From: Pycnopodia helianthoides
Taxonomy: Eukaryota > Echinodermata > Asteroidea > Forcipulatida > Asteriidae
DNA length: 64,000 nucleotides
Direction of reading: 5' to 3'
NCBI GenBank assembly: GCA_032158295.1
Contig: CM063244.1
Coordinates: 8,698,055 to 8,762,054, forward strand
Below the pieces are notes generated by a model. The model did no database searches and was not told where the DNA came from. It saw only the letters and a program-made list of their open reading frames with translations. How positions within the stretch are numbered: position 1 is the first letter of the stretch; each line of letters opens with the position of its first letter. Of this stretch, positions 46,733 to 58,042 are shown piece by piece. The translations under genes were made by a program, and so were the position numbers.

Positions 46733-47221
46733 GAGACCAAACCGGCTCTTTTCAGAGCCACCACTCCTTCAAAAGAGACATTTTACCATGGCTGTACCCG
46801 CAAGTTTACTATTCATATTTATATTTATAGTTTCTCTTATTCTCCACACCATGCAAAGCTTCAAACACCATTTACAGTTACCTTGACTTGAAATAATCCA
46901 TGTGCAAACTGTAGTCGTTTTTTTCATGACAGTAAATAACAACCGTTTTCGCAGACGGTTACCAAGGCAAAAAAAACAAACGTGGCTTACAGGTCAATGC
47001 TAAAATAGACAGACTTAACACAAGACGACTTCAATAAAAATTGCCATGTGTCATACATGTAGAACAGGCATTTTGAACTAAATCTCCAATTCAAAATAAA
47101 TGCAACCAAACTGTGGACAGAAGAAGAAACAGTCTGGCCCCGTTTTGTATGATGAGAAACAGCACTCACAATTTCTATAGCATACATGTATCTATAGCAC
47201 ATTCTACAGCACATTCACCCA

Positions 47222-47518
47222 AACACATTTGAATCTGAGGGAATCGTTTCTCAGAATATATTTCTGAGGGTTGGTGTCCGTTTGCGAATGCTGTGGCCAG
47301 AGATGCGGTTGGTACCTTCTGTCACCTCGCTAAATGTGGATGGATTCAACGTTCTTGTGAAATTACCGTGACAGTTTTTTTGCTGTTTACTCAGCGAGTC
47401 GACACTGTATTCAGCTGAAACTTTCACATGTGACTTTCATTGAATCTTTCTTTAAAATGTTGTCTACAAATGAGCATTACGCTGACAGAAACCAATCTAG
47501 GACCCTACTTTTAGGTAA
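47222..47518 (+). repeat. MITE family K, partial
   Basis: Matches 39361-39632 (GTCACCTCGCTAAATGTGGA, CACTGTATTCAGCTGAAACT, CTACTTTTAGG end). The left terminal part is missing. Confidence 0.65.
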
Positions 47519-48062
47519 AAGGTTTCTATTATGAATGTCGCTTCTTCCTTACCAGGACTCTATACACGAGTAGCGACTTTAGTCTGAGAAGACTTTGATA
47601 TATCAGATATTCATGGCCACGATCACCTCCTGGGGATTTTACCTAGTTTGTTAACCAAATGCCAGAAGGGTCTTAATCCCAATGCACGGACATTAGACCC
47701 CAACAGAGATGTGGCAGGAGGACACACTAGAGAGAGAATGTAATTTATGTTTAATCACGAACCGCCGGAGCTTACAGCCTACACACTCCTATGTTAAACA
47801 AGGCACATGAATAATAGGCATAGAGCCAACATGTAAATGCGTTTATTAAGTTGTTTCTCGACAATAGTGTCTGCTGAAACAAAACTAGCCAAAGGACAAT
47901 GAACTCGTACACTTTAACACACGTACAGTGTGCGTCCAAAGGCCAAGTCCACGGTGACTCAAGTAGCAATGACCACAGGTTTTGGGATGTGATTTTACGG
48001 AATGATTCGTATTCTACATCAATTACAAACTTCAGCAGATCCAGTCATGAAAAAACATGGTT

Positions 48063-48362
48063 TTTAAAACGGGTTTGATTTGACAAAGACCTAAGATCCA
48101 TCTCAAGATGCGTATCAATCTTAAATGCTGAGTAAAGTGTGATGTCACAATTAGACCCCTTGCATCGGCCGCCATCGCTGATGGCCAAGAATGGATTTGC
48201 GCACGCGCCGCGCACAACTCTCAGCCAATGATAGGTCTTCCTTCGACCTCAGTGAGGGCGCTGTTTGGGCTTGTGATGTCAAGGGAGTCTAAACAAGTCA
48301 CTGCGGCAACATTGACAGCTCATCTTGAGCTGAATCTTAGTGCTTTGTGAAATCAAGCCCCG
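48063..48362 (-). mobile_element. MITE family I interrupted by family G
   Basis: 48063-48152 and 48294-48362 together make a family I copy (compare 37312-37450): GACCTAAGATCCATCTCAAG at one end and TTAGTGCTTTGTGAAATCAA at the other. Confidence 0.75.
48153..48293. mobile_element. MITE family G, nested in family I
   Basis: TTAGACCCCTTGCATCGGCC to TCAAGGGAGTCTAA, with GCGCACGCGCCGCGCACAAC and CTCAGCCAATGATAGGTC inside. Confidence 0.85.
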
Positions 48363-48545
48363 GTGCCATTTTCATGAAACTGCTTCGACAGAAAATAGTG
48401 CAACACAATTAGCAGGAAGCAAGTTACAAATGGTACTGGTGACCTGGCATTTTGGCTGGCACCCTTATTCCAGTTAGCAAAATTGTTTTGTGCTTATACC
48501 GTAGTTACTGTTTTTGCATTAAAGCAGCTCTACGAAATTGGGCTC
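48358..48545. repeat. Dispersed repeat family H
   Basis: GGCATTTTGGCTGGCACCCT and AGCAGCTCTACGAAATTGGG match the other family H copies. Confidence 0.6.
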
Positions 48546-49065
48546 AAATCTCTCGTCCCCCGAGGTCAACTGTAGCATTAGTAACCATCGGATTACTCAA
48601 AAGCACTTCATCTGGCATGCAAAAACTCCTTCTTCTATGAAATTTTGTCTTCCATAAGACTGGGACAAATTGACAGCACTTCTCTTCGTGTCTTTTGTCC
48701 TTCAACCAGACACTGAGCTTGTACCTGTTATTAACATCAGGTTTTTTGTTCAAACCACAAAACCACATACGACACATTGAACACTTTACGATATCGGCTT
48801 TCATCTTAATCACCTCAATATCTCTTCAGAATCTCTAATACTTACAGCCCCCCCCCCCCCCGAGATTTTGTCTGCCGGGAAAAATTGGCCGATCGTGTCA
48901 ATTTTAATTGTGCCTTTATGGAGAAGAGGCCAGCTGTGGCACGATCAAATCCAGGCCTTAAGAAGTGCACAAACCCTTTTAAGCTCGCAGTGCGAGCGAC
49001 TCATAAGCCTCCTGTCTTATTTTTTTATTTTTTAGTGGTCTAAAAGTGATAAATAGTGCTTAAGG

Positions 49066-49411
49066 CACATTATGTACAACTTGGTAATTTTCAAAGACTT
49101 GTATCCACACTTTATGTGACCCAACATATACATGAAATAACCAAACCTGTTAAATGTTAAGCTCAATCGGTCTTCGGAGTCGCCAGAAAATAGTAAAACA
49201 AAAAACATTACATGTTTTCACTGTTTTCAAACATCGGGTTTTGGACACGCGCGATAAAGACTAATTGTTTTACTAAAAACTATATAGAATTTCAAGCAAA
49301 ACCATTTTACAGGAAGATTAACACCATGACCATCTTTACACCATGTAAGTTATGTGCAAATCTGCGAACAAATATATTTTCAATCTTACAAATGTTGTAC
49401 ACACCCTTTAG
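49066..49411 (+). mobile_element. MITE family F
   Basis: CATTATGTACAACTTGGTAA to AAATGTTGTACACACCCTTT. Same order as 6873-7212. Confidence 0.85.
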
Positions 49412-49749
49412 AGAAAAGGGCCACGCAGAGGTAACAGGATGAAGAGAAAGATGTGCTGTATCCATAGAGTTATATAGAAGAACTAGAGGACGCACTAGCC
49501 AAGTTACGTGACTCGTCGCGCGGGTGGTGCGGCCATGTTTCAAGTGTACTACCACTACTTTACTGTACGCAAAACAACAACATGAACACCGAGCGCGTGA
49601 TGCGTGCATTTACCATACGCGCACATCGTGTACTTCGTACTCAATTTTGCCCTCTAAAAAATGGCGCTAGTGTCTCCTTGCGGTCCCGGCGCGTTTGTGG
49701 ACGCAGTATTGCCAGTGCGCCCTATAGTTCTTATATATAACTCTATGGC

Positions 49750-49912
49750 TGTATCATAGCTGCCAACAGTTGCATCTTGCAATCAGGGAGATTTTGTACC
49801 AAAATCAGGGAGATTTTAAAAATTACATTCAACGAACAGGGAAAAAGTTTCCACAATCAGGGAGTTTTTCAAATCTGTTGATCAGAACATGGAAAGATTG
49901 GTTTAGTTTATT
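49750..49912. mobile_element. MITE related to 29558, cut off by the satellite
   Basis: TAGCTGCCAACAGTTGCATC, CAATCAGGGAGATTTTGTAC and CATGGAAAGATTGGTTTA follow the 29558 element. Its right end is missing where the tandem array starts. Confidence 0.65.
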
Positions 49913-51279
49913 AGGTGCATAACCTACATGGGTGCATAACCTACATGGGTACATAACCTACAGTGTACATGGGTGCATAACCTACAGTGTACATGGGTAC
50001 ATAACCTACAGTGTACATGGGTACATAACCTACAGTGTACATGGGTACATAACCTACAGAGTACATGGGTGCATAACCTACATGGGTGCATAACCTACAT
50101 GGGTACATAACCTACAGTGTACATGGGTACATAACCTACAGAGTACATGGGTACATAACCTACAGAGTACATGGGTACATAACCTACAGTGTACATGGGT
50201 ACATAACCTACAGAGTACATGGGTACATAACCTACAGTGTACATGGGTACATAACCTACATGGGTGCATAACCTACAGTGTACACGGGTGCATAACCTCA
50301 GTGTACATGGGTACATAACCTACAGTGTACATGGGTACATAACCTACATGGGTGCATAACCTACATGGGTACATAACCTACAGTGTACATGGGTACATAA
50401 CCTACAGAGTACATGGGTACATAACCTACAGTGTACATGGGTACATAACCTACAGTGTACATGGGTACATAACCTACATGGGTGCATAACCTACAGTGTA
50501 CACGGGTGCATAACCTCAGTGTACATGGGTACATAACCTACAGAGTACATGGGTGCATAACCTACAGTGTACATGGGTACATAACCTACAGTGTACATGG
50601 GTACATAACCTACAGTGTACATGGGTACATAACCTACAGAGTACATGGGTGCATAACCTACATGGGTGCATAACCTACATGGGTACATAACCTACAGTGT
50701 ACATGGGTACATAACCTACAGAGTACATGGGTACATAACCTACAGAGTACATGGGTACATAACCTACAGTGTACATGGGTACATAACCTACATGGGTGCA
50801 TAACCTACAGTGTACACGGGTGCATAACCTCAGTGTACACGGGTACATAACCTACAGTGTACATGGGTACATAACCTACAGTGTACATGGGTACATAACC
50901 TACATGGATACATAACCTACATGTACATGGGTGCATAACCTACAGTGTACATGGGTGCATAACCTACAGAGTACATGGGTGCATAACCTCAGTGTACATG
51001 GGTGCATAACCTACAGAGTACATGGGTGCATAACCTCAGTGTACATGGGTACATAACCTACATGGATACATAACCTACATGTACATGGGTGCATAACCTA
51101 CAGTGCACACGGGTGCATAACCTCAGTGTACATGGGTGCATAACCTACAGTGTACATGGGTACATAACCTACATGGATACATAACCTACATGTACATGGG
51201 TGCATAACCTCAGTGTACATGGGTGCATAACCTACAGAGTATGGGTGCATAACCTAAACGGGTGCATAACTCACATGAT
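49913..51279. repeat. Satellite of 24- and 17-bp units, about 1.37 kb
   Basis: The long unit is GTACATAACCTACAGTGTAC plus ATGG (24 bp) with a GAGTAC variant. The short unit, ATGGGTGCATAACCTAC (17 bp), lacks the AGTGTAC part. Patterned blocks repeat at larger scale: the same unit order starting at about 50059 starts again at about 50639. The variant GTACACGGGTGCATAACCTC recurs near 50280, 50505 and 50815. Several frames stay open because 24 is a multiple of three; this accounts for the ITYSVHGY-type ORFs, which I do not consider genes. Confidence 0.95.
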
Positions 51280-51327
51280 GTCCATAGCCAAGACCAGGGC
51301 AGTGGGGCAATGATGTCCATATACCAG

Positions 51328-52050
51328 GGGCCGATTTTCACAAGGCACTAAGATTCATTTTAAGATGAGTTGTCAGTAGCACCATAGTGATTTGTATGTT
51401 TACATAACACTTTGCTTAGCAATTAAGAGTGAATTGCAGTTAAATACTTAACTGCGTATGACGAGATATCTCGTCATCACCAACTTACCCTTATATTGCG
51501 TATGACGAGATATCTCGTCACCAAGTTTGCGGTTTACATGAGGTCAAAGACATGCTCTGTGACCCCGGGTAATCCCCTCTTACGTGTCTTGTATGACGAG
51601 TTATCTCGTCATCACAAAGTTACAATCAGGCAGTGTGTGGCGCCACCAATCGGCGAGTTTTCTTACTAAATATGGCGACTTCACGAAAGCAACCGCTTGT
51701 CATGTGTGCAAGCTTTGACCCAAGCTTTGGATTCAGATCTTGAATTGTCAGACTCTCTCATGTCTGTTGATAGTGATGATGATTCACAAATTGAAGAGCC
51801 ATGTTTACAAGGTGCTGAAGACATTGATGATACAGCAGCCTCAGATATAAGTGGGGATAATCGGACCAATTCAGGGTCTGAGCATAGCTTTCCATTTATC
51901 CTTTTTTGCATTGTTTTCCTTAAATTAATTCCGCATTGGGGGTTTAGCTAACGATAAATAATTACGCAGTTAAGTGGTTAACGATAAATAATTACGCAGT
52001 TAAGTGGTTAAGATCCATCTTAGCTCTCTGTCAAAATCGAGACCGGGGCA
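51328..52050 (+). mobile_element. MITE family I interrupted by piggyBac-type copy 2
   Basis: 51328-51439 matches the left three quarters of 37312-37450 and 52012-52050 its right end (GATCCATCTTAGCTCTCTGT, AAAATCGAGACC). Confidence 0.75.
51440..52011 (+). mobile_element. piggyBac-type non-autonomous element, copy 2
   Basis: 572 bp including TTAA at 51440-51443 and 52008-52011. It is nearly identical to copy 1, including the three palindromes and the 30-bp tandem duplication at the right end. The first bases of the left end are AT in place of CC, which should weaken the end. The ORF is frameshifted early by a 2-bp loss. Confidence 0.9.
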
Positions 52051-52145
52051 GTCGGGCAAATACCTCCACAGCCTCCAAGAGTTTCAAGGTTTTAACAAAC
52101 AAGTGAACGCAAAGATGTCCGCTAGACAAGACTTGAATCATGAGC

Positions 52146-52328
52146 ATGTGTACACACAATTCTATGCAACAAGGGCGTTTTTTCCTTTCATTAATTCCTT
52201 GCAACTTCGATGACCAATTGAGCCCGCATTTTCACAGGTTTGCTATCTTATGCATAATGTTAGGATACACCAAGTGAGGATACTGGTCTTTGAACAATTA
52301 ACCAAAGTACATTATATCCTGCCTTTAA
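52146..52328 (-). mobile_element. MITE family A, partial, reverse
   Basis: ACACACAATTCTATGCAACA to TACATTATATCCTGCCTTTA; it has only the first half of the family in reverse. Confidence 0.75.
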
Positions 52329-55102
52329 TCACAATTTTCCAGATTTTTCCCAAGGGCAAAAAAAAACAAGAAATTGGGAATCAGACCAAAGTGGGAAGAT
52401 ATCATGCCTGCAAGTAAAAAACAGTGGATGGAAGTACACCGTACATGAAACCCAAGTTGTCTCCGTGATTAATGTACGACTAAGTGATTTATGAAGCTGT
52501 TGTCCGCACAAGAAAGCGGAGCCTTTGGTGCTACAGAAGTACACATCTACATTGGTTTACCCACCCCACCTTAGGTGTTTGCACAGAAGCAGAAACGGCA
52601 AACAAGCCAGACCTTTTCTTCTTTTTTAGGTCACCGTCATAATTTCTCTCAGTCTAATTTCGCAAGGGAGCAGTAACAATATAGATTCATAATGACTCTC
52701 ATCGTCACTGCTTCTAAATGTCTGAAGCGGTCATCCGTTACTGCAACACGACGCGATTGTCATTAGTATCGACAAAGTGTGCATGACCTACATTTCGCCC
52801 CGTCCAGCACAGAGAGGCAAGCTCTCGGGGGCCAAGCGCTCCTGAAATTTCCCAAGTGAAGAGGCAGTGTGAGGTGTCTCTTGTGCGGTACGCACGTTTC
52901 ACAATCAAAACGAAACGTCCAGGGAAGGGGAGCAAAAAAAAAGAACACGGAAGCTGATGTCAGGAACTAGTGTAGCACTGAAATAGACCTTCATCATGTT
53001 GCAGCTCTTCTCCAAACCCAAATCAATGTAACCATACCGAGGCTAGAGGGACAAAATAGTCTGGTGCCTTTTTGGTATCATAATGAGAATGGATATTAAG
53101 TATTGCTGTTGAAGGTAGGGAACCTAACAAAGATGCCCGCAGAACGGAAGATCCATATGGTTTCAATCAGGCTTTGAACTTTGGTCTTTATGAGGAACTG
53201 CAATTTTCACCAGTATAAAGGTACTTTTATTGGAACTTTACGAAAAGCACAATACAGGAAGAGAGAGTGACGAACCCATTATGATTACATGGTCGGCATG
53301 ACTTGATTTATCGCCCAATACGTAGTTCACCTTTGACATAATCAGGCCGGAATTACTCAAAGGCCACAGAAGCCATTGCGTCAGAGGCCATGGCCTCTGT
53401 TGCCCTAGTCTTGGCCTCAGTGTCCTTTCAAAGGTTTCCCATAGACTGTAAGATTTCCCCAAAACAAATTGGCATTGCTGTCTCAAAGATGAAATTCTAC
53501 GCCAGCATAATGGGATCCCCTTTCTGTTTCTGGCCCCTGATGTGATACTGTTTCCCTATGGGACGGCAAATGCACAGGGTGGTAGTAACAGTCACTAACT
53601 AAAACAATGGAGGTAGGATTACCTCCATGCTTTAACTAAACCAATCCACTTTGAAACCCCTGTTCATTCATCAGACCATTACAAAATCTCTGGAGCCATC
53701 TCAACTTCTCAAAGGTAGCCAAGTACCATAGTAGATACACATGTAATGTAAGAAGTAAAGTGCTTTGACCTTGACTGGATCATAACACACAGTCTGGTAA
53801 AAAAAATTCCTCCCCAGATTTAAGACTAACTTAGTAGGATTGGGTCACAGTTACACGATGTGATGATTTAACAAATGTTCACAGAGGCTTTGCCCTTGAA
53901 ATGGCTGTGGAACTCACAAACAAATTCACATTTACAAATATGTTCACAGAAGAAACCCAGGGGGGGGCAGGTACACAGGTTTCAGGTTTAAGGGAGTGTC
54001 GGATGACAAGCCTTGTCTCATTCATGAAATCCTACAAGGCTCTAACCGCAACCCAAGGACCACAACCAAGACAAGCAGGCGGTCACCTGAGCCAATCCCG
54101 ACCCCGACCCCGTCTGACGTCAGACCCTACGCAATAAGCACAGCATCAGGTGGATCCGATTCCAGGCCAGGTAAAGCCATCTCACCGGCGCGACGTCTGC
54201 ATTCCCAGGAAACGGAGAGCACCCGGTCCAGAAATAAAACCCTGAGCAATGTTTCATACTATTCTCTCTTCTGACGTCCCGGGGATCTGCACCGCCGCGC
54301 TATGAATTTTAATACTCGGCGAGGGCCCTGAGTTTTGTATTGAATATTTTTTCTCTCTCCCCATATTGCTATTTCTCAAGAAAAAAAAAATCAAGAGGAG
54401 CTCTCTCCGTCCCTCCTTTTCAGCTCCGAGCAATTTACCTTATTTGGAAGATAAGCACTGAGTGAAAGTTCAGATAATCTTTCATAAATTTTTCAATTCA
54501 GGATAATGCAGTGATAAGTGTATTACTACTGTCGCTGTATATTGGTTTTTATGATTGAAGCTTAAAGTGCCGATGTTGGGAAAAAATAACATGTGGGTAC
54601 TGGAGACAGACAGCGACACATCTACATGAAGGGTGATGGGTTATACACTGTTATACACTTTGGTTTCTTGTATTGGAATTCAAACGTTGAGTTGACTTGG
54701 TCATGTCTACAGCAGTCTCCTAATAATGGGTCGATACACACATATTTTGGGTCGATCCGCTAACAAGATAAACATATATACAATGCAGTACAAAATCCAA
54801 AGGTCTTGAGGTCAAACTTAGCTAAGAAACCGACTCGGACCATATCCGAACTGGTGGCTATGGCTACGGCTGAAACACCACATCGAGGCATAGGCTACAC
54901 TTAGCAACACCCTTAGCAACAGCTGTAGCCATAGCCGCCTATTCAGACACAGCCCCTTAACCACAAAGTCTCAAAAACAGAAAGGGGTTAAAATTCATTT
55001 CATAATTTGGTTTTTCCACACACTGAATCACTGATGTGTGATAAGCAATGGATACTAAAGTTTTTGCAGTGACTGCCTGTTGCAGGATTCAAAATGGCCT
55101 CT
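52325..55102. other. Intronic stretch with old repeat pieces
   Basis: 52325-52410 belongs to family Q, 53350-53500 to family O and 54838-54953 to the GGCCGTGTCCGAA-type MITE. The remainder shows no exon or element I can name. Confidence 0.45.
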
Positions 55103-55262
55103 TAGCACCGGGCATAGTTGGTTGTCTAGTGCCAGTAAAGATGTCTGCCCTAGAATGTTTCAGACATGGGTTTGAATCCCACCCGAGTAGTAAGCCGATG
55201 GATTTTTTTGTGGCCTTGAGAAAGCACCAAGTATACAGTGCTTATCACACATAGGTGTATGG
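55103..55262 (+). mobile_element. tRNA-derived SINE (family S3)
   Basis: GGGTTTGAATCCCACCCGAG (B box) followed by GAAAGCACCAAGTATACAGT and GCTTATCACACATAGGTGTA. Confidence 0.65.
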
Positions 55263-55311
55263 TAAAACCAAAATATTATTCTTTACTTCGAGAGGCAATT
55301 ACTACAATCTA

Positions 55312-55715
55312 TTAAAGGTAATTTACAGGATTGGTAAGAGTTTTTTTTAATCATTGTTTAATTTCAGTCTGACAGCTTACTGGTTATAAAGTTCATACTA
55401 GAACCATTTTTTTCTGTGAAATATTTCCCTTTGAATCTATAATCGAGAAAACTATCTGAAAATCATTTTTAAAAATGCAACAGCTGATTTAGGTTGTTAC
55501 AACCAACATTGAGTGTTTCAGCAAAAATTAAGGACAAAGTGTTTACATGCTGAAAATTTTGATTGGTTTTTCACTATTTTCTTCTGACTCACACAACGGA
55601 TTAATCCAAAATTTTCACAGGTTTATTATTTCATGTATATACTTGATCACACAAAACATGAACACCGTCTGCGAGTATTTTGCAACTCAACCAATCCTGT
55701 ATTAACACCTTTAAA
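55312..55715 (+). mobile_element. MITE family E
   Basis: TTAAAGGTAATTTACAGGAT to CAATCCTGTATTAACACCTT plus TAAA. It ends 54 nt from the donor of exon 55769-55918. Confidence 0.85.
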
Positions 55716-55768
55716 ACTATATTTGTTGACATTGATTTTGCGGACTGAATCGTAATCACTGTACTCAC

Positions 55769-55918
55769 CAGATGATAGCCTGCCCTCGACTGAGCCCTCC
55801 GAGCTGTTTATAGTAGAATATAATCTTCTCTTCGCAGAAGGGCAAGGAGGGATGCTCCCTCAGCGTGCTCTGAGGTAGTACCGGTAACGTCTTTAAGTCA
55901 TTCCTGCATTTGGGATCA
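55769..55918 (-). CDS. FRMD4A: FRMD4 exon, FERM F2 lobe
   Basis: This 150-nt internal exon runs phase 2 to phase 2: one base completes the Ser codon begun in exon 61541-61620, then 49 codons, then TG. The acceptor is TTTCTTGCAG and the donor is TG/GTGAGT. The product includes NDLKTLPVLPQ, EHPSLPFCEE and a GLSRGQAII stretch. These match the FRMD4 F2-lobe pattern of LK.LP.LP, EHPSL..CE and RGQAI, which marks this family apart from ezrin-type FERM proteins. The trailing TG joins T of exon 9432-9288 to make Cys, giving AIICYMQLVESLP. The intron that follows is about 46 kb. A 3' fragment of a tRNA-type SINE lies only about 40 nt upstream of the acceptor. Confidence 0.95.
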
Positions 55919-55960
55919 CTGCAAGAAACGGGAAATAAGAAAATAATAATTAATAATAAT

Positions 55961-56225
55961 AGGTTTGAATCCCATCCGAGTAACATGACTGTGGATTTTG
56001 TTCACAGGACTCGCAAAAGTACTGAGTATACAGTACTTCACACACATCGATACAAGGCTAAAAGCAAATAATAATAGTGATAACGATTAGTCTTATATAC
56101 ACACGTATCTACCAATTAGGTACTCAAGGCGCTTGAACAAACAAAAACACTTTAAGACAGGTGTCTTGCCCAGGAACACAAAAGTCACGACTGGGATTCG
56201 AACCCACAAAATCTAAAGTCACCTG
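55961..56225. mobile_element. Two SINE fragments, opposite orientation
   Basis: 55961-56065 is the 3' part of S3 on the plus strand (GGTTTGAATCCCATCCGAGT). 56085-56225 is S1 on the minus strand (TGGGTTCGAATCCCAGTCGT, GACACCTGTCTTAAAGTG). Confidence 0.65.
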
Positions 56226-57431
56226 ATTTTGTCATCATTATTAACATCCTTAAATACAAGTCACTTAAAAAACCACTTTCGAAAATGACGGACTTCTGAG
56301 GAATATCTGACATCCAAAACCCACCCCAAAAAATGTATGCGGCCATGGAATGTGAGTCCAGTGAGATTAGTAGCTTCTTACAGATAAGATTTGAACTATG
56401 GAGCTTTAAATGTTTCCGCCCCCAAAATGGACCCTCATATCCAGGACGTCACTGTAGCATTTACACGAAAGTGAAAGGCCTTCCCAAGGCCTGCAGAAAG
56501 TACCACCAATATGCAGTAACCTTATACACAGTAATATAAAACAGCCAGTGGTGAGACAACTTGACATTTCGATCAGCATGCTCTTATCATCTCCAGTTTG
56601 TTTTACAACTGTCAATTTTTTCGTTGAAAAAAATCGGTCAAACACACACACGTGCGTGGGTGGGGGGGGGGCGGGGAGTAGCCCCCGACTCGTACACAAG
56701 CCAGAGCTGTTTGCTCAGAGCAAATAGCACAGGGGTGAACTTCGGCAAGAAGTTGAGCAAGTTGCCGGTGCCTCTGAGACAAACTGAAGACTGATTCTAC
56801 CCAAGTTGACCTTTTCAATGGAGGCACAATCTTTGAAGATGGGTTTATAGAGATCCCTCCTACAGTCTTTCATACATTGTATCCCTGCCCTTAGCCTCTG
56901 GCTGCGGCAGGTGGTGGCAACCTCATCGTGATCGAAAGCAATGACCATCATGCCGCCTGATGAGGGGCCTGCAATTCGGCGGTGATGATCGGACCGGCAC
57001 GTCTAAAAAAAAAAAAATGTCACCGAGATACGATCTCCCATGGCCGACCGCCACACTCTGCATTTCGGTTATCAAAGTGTAAAATCATTACCGGATTGCT
57101 TCATCGGTGTCCTTAATCCATCGTTCCCCGAGTTGGAGTGTTGCCGGGATCAAGTTTATCACGCGTGTCCGTCCGTGTACAAGGTAAGTATGACAGACAT
57201 GCACATAGTTTTTGACATTTGAGAAGAACCTTGTTGGGATGGGAATCCAGGTATTCATGAAATAGTTCTCACACACGCACACAAGTGTGTAATGACCTCC
57301 AATCGTGGACCCTCCTTTGTTCAACTCTTTGTCCTGACAAACGTGGACCCCATTGTTTTCCTTTGTGATAGCAAACGTGGACCTATTGTCCCTTTTGTTG
57401 TAAGTTCTCGGTTTGAATGTCATTACAAACT

Positions 57432-57450
57432 CACACACACACACACACAC
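57432..57450. repeat. (CA)n microsatellite
   Basis: Nine to ten AC units. Confidence 0.9.
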
Positions 57451-57655
57451 AAGTTTGTGAATCCCATAAATAGAGGACTTCTCTTTGTTCACTCATTGTT
57501 TTGACTTTTTTAACCAACGTAACCATTGGTTTTGTACACGAAAGTGAAGCGGGACGTCCTCGCTCTGTCAAAACACCCGGATCCCTTTTGTTAAAGTTCT
57601 CGGTCTCAATGGGTAGACACGCTCACACAGCTGTGTTACATACCCTCTGTGGACA

Positions 57656-58042
57656 TTCCTTTGTTCTGTACACAAAAAAACATACTTGTCAACACTGGTG
57701 AAAACACTGTGTGGATGTGTGTGCGTCCACATAGTGTTTCAAAAGTGCCTTGTGTGGACCTCTTTTGTGATCAGGTCCACACTTCGTACGTAATGCTTGC
57801 CCACAACAACGAAAACCCGAACACACATTCCATTTTTAAGTTACTTTCCTTTGTTCTGTACACTTATAAAAACACATATTCTTCAACACTGGTGAAAACA
57901 CTGTGTGGATGTGTGCACGTCCACATAGTGTTTCAAAAGTGCCTTGTGTGGACCTCTTTTGTGATCAGGTCCACACTTTGTACGTAATGCTTGCCCACAA
58001 CAACGAAAACCCGAACACACATTATATTGTAAGTTTTCTTCC
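57656..58042. repeat. 190-bp tandem duplication with internal hairpin
   Basis: Two copies, 57656-57845 and 57846-58042, share TTCCTTTGTTCTGTACAC, ACACTGGTGAAAACACTGTG and GTTTCAAAAGTGCCTTGTGT almost unchanged. Each holds AACACTGTGTGGA / TCCACATAGTGTT, a hairpin. A more decayed relative spans about 57290-57600 (AACGTGGACC blocks). Function unknown. Confidence 0.85.

Larger units (their letters stand above)
46487..46839. repeat. Long inverted repeat (151/144-nt arms, 58-nt loop)
   Basis: Arms are 46487-46637 and 46696-46839, near identical when one is reversed. Differences are a duplicated ATAAAT, ATGAGTAAAA versus ATGGTAAAA, and TTTCAAAC versus TTCAAAAC. Each arm holds a hammerhead-like motif and GTTTACTATTCATATTTATA. 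The loop 46638-46695 repeats the sequence that flanks the piggyBac copy at 45769. Confidence 0.9.
9433..55768. other. Giant FRMD4 intron (about 46.3 kb)
   Basis: The flanking exons join in phase to give AIICYMQLVESLP, so no further coding exon of this gene is needed between them. The interval is filled with MITEs, SINEs, a piggyBac-type pair, a satellite and unrecognised AT-rich sequence. I see no nested gene. Confidence 0.85.

Noticed and set aside
50078..50688. ORFs reading ITYSVHGY / VGYVPMYT repeats on both strands
   Set aside because: They arise because the 24-bp unit is a multiple of three without stops. There is no start context, splice signal or sequence outside the array.
49913..51279. 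CRISPR-like array of regular short repeats
   Set aside because: Units follow one another without spacers, and differ only by point changes or a 7-bp loss. It is a eukaryotic satellite.
56715..56951. 78-residue minus-strand ORF tested as an extra FRMD4 exon
   Set aside because: It lies between exons that already join in phase to give a conserved FERM sequence, and its product has no FERM likeness.
57088..57492. 134-residue minus-strand ORF
   Set aside because: Contains VCVCVCE from a (CA)n microsatellite and part of the decayed 190-bp repeat; no family likeness.
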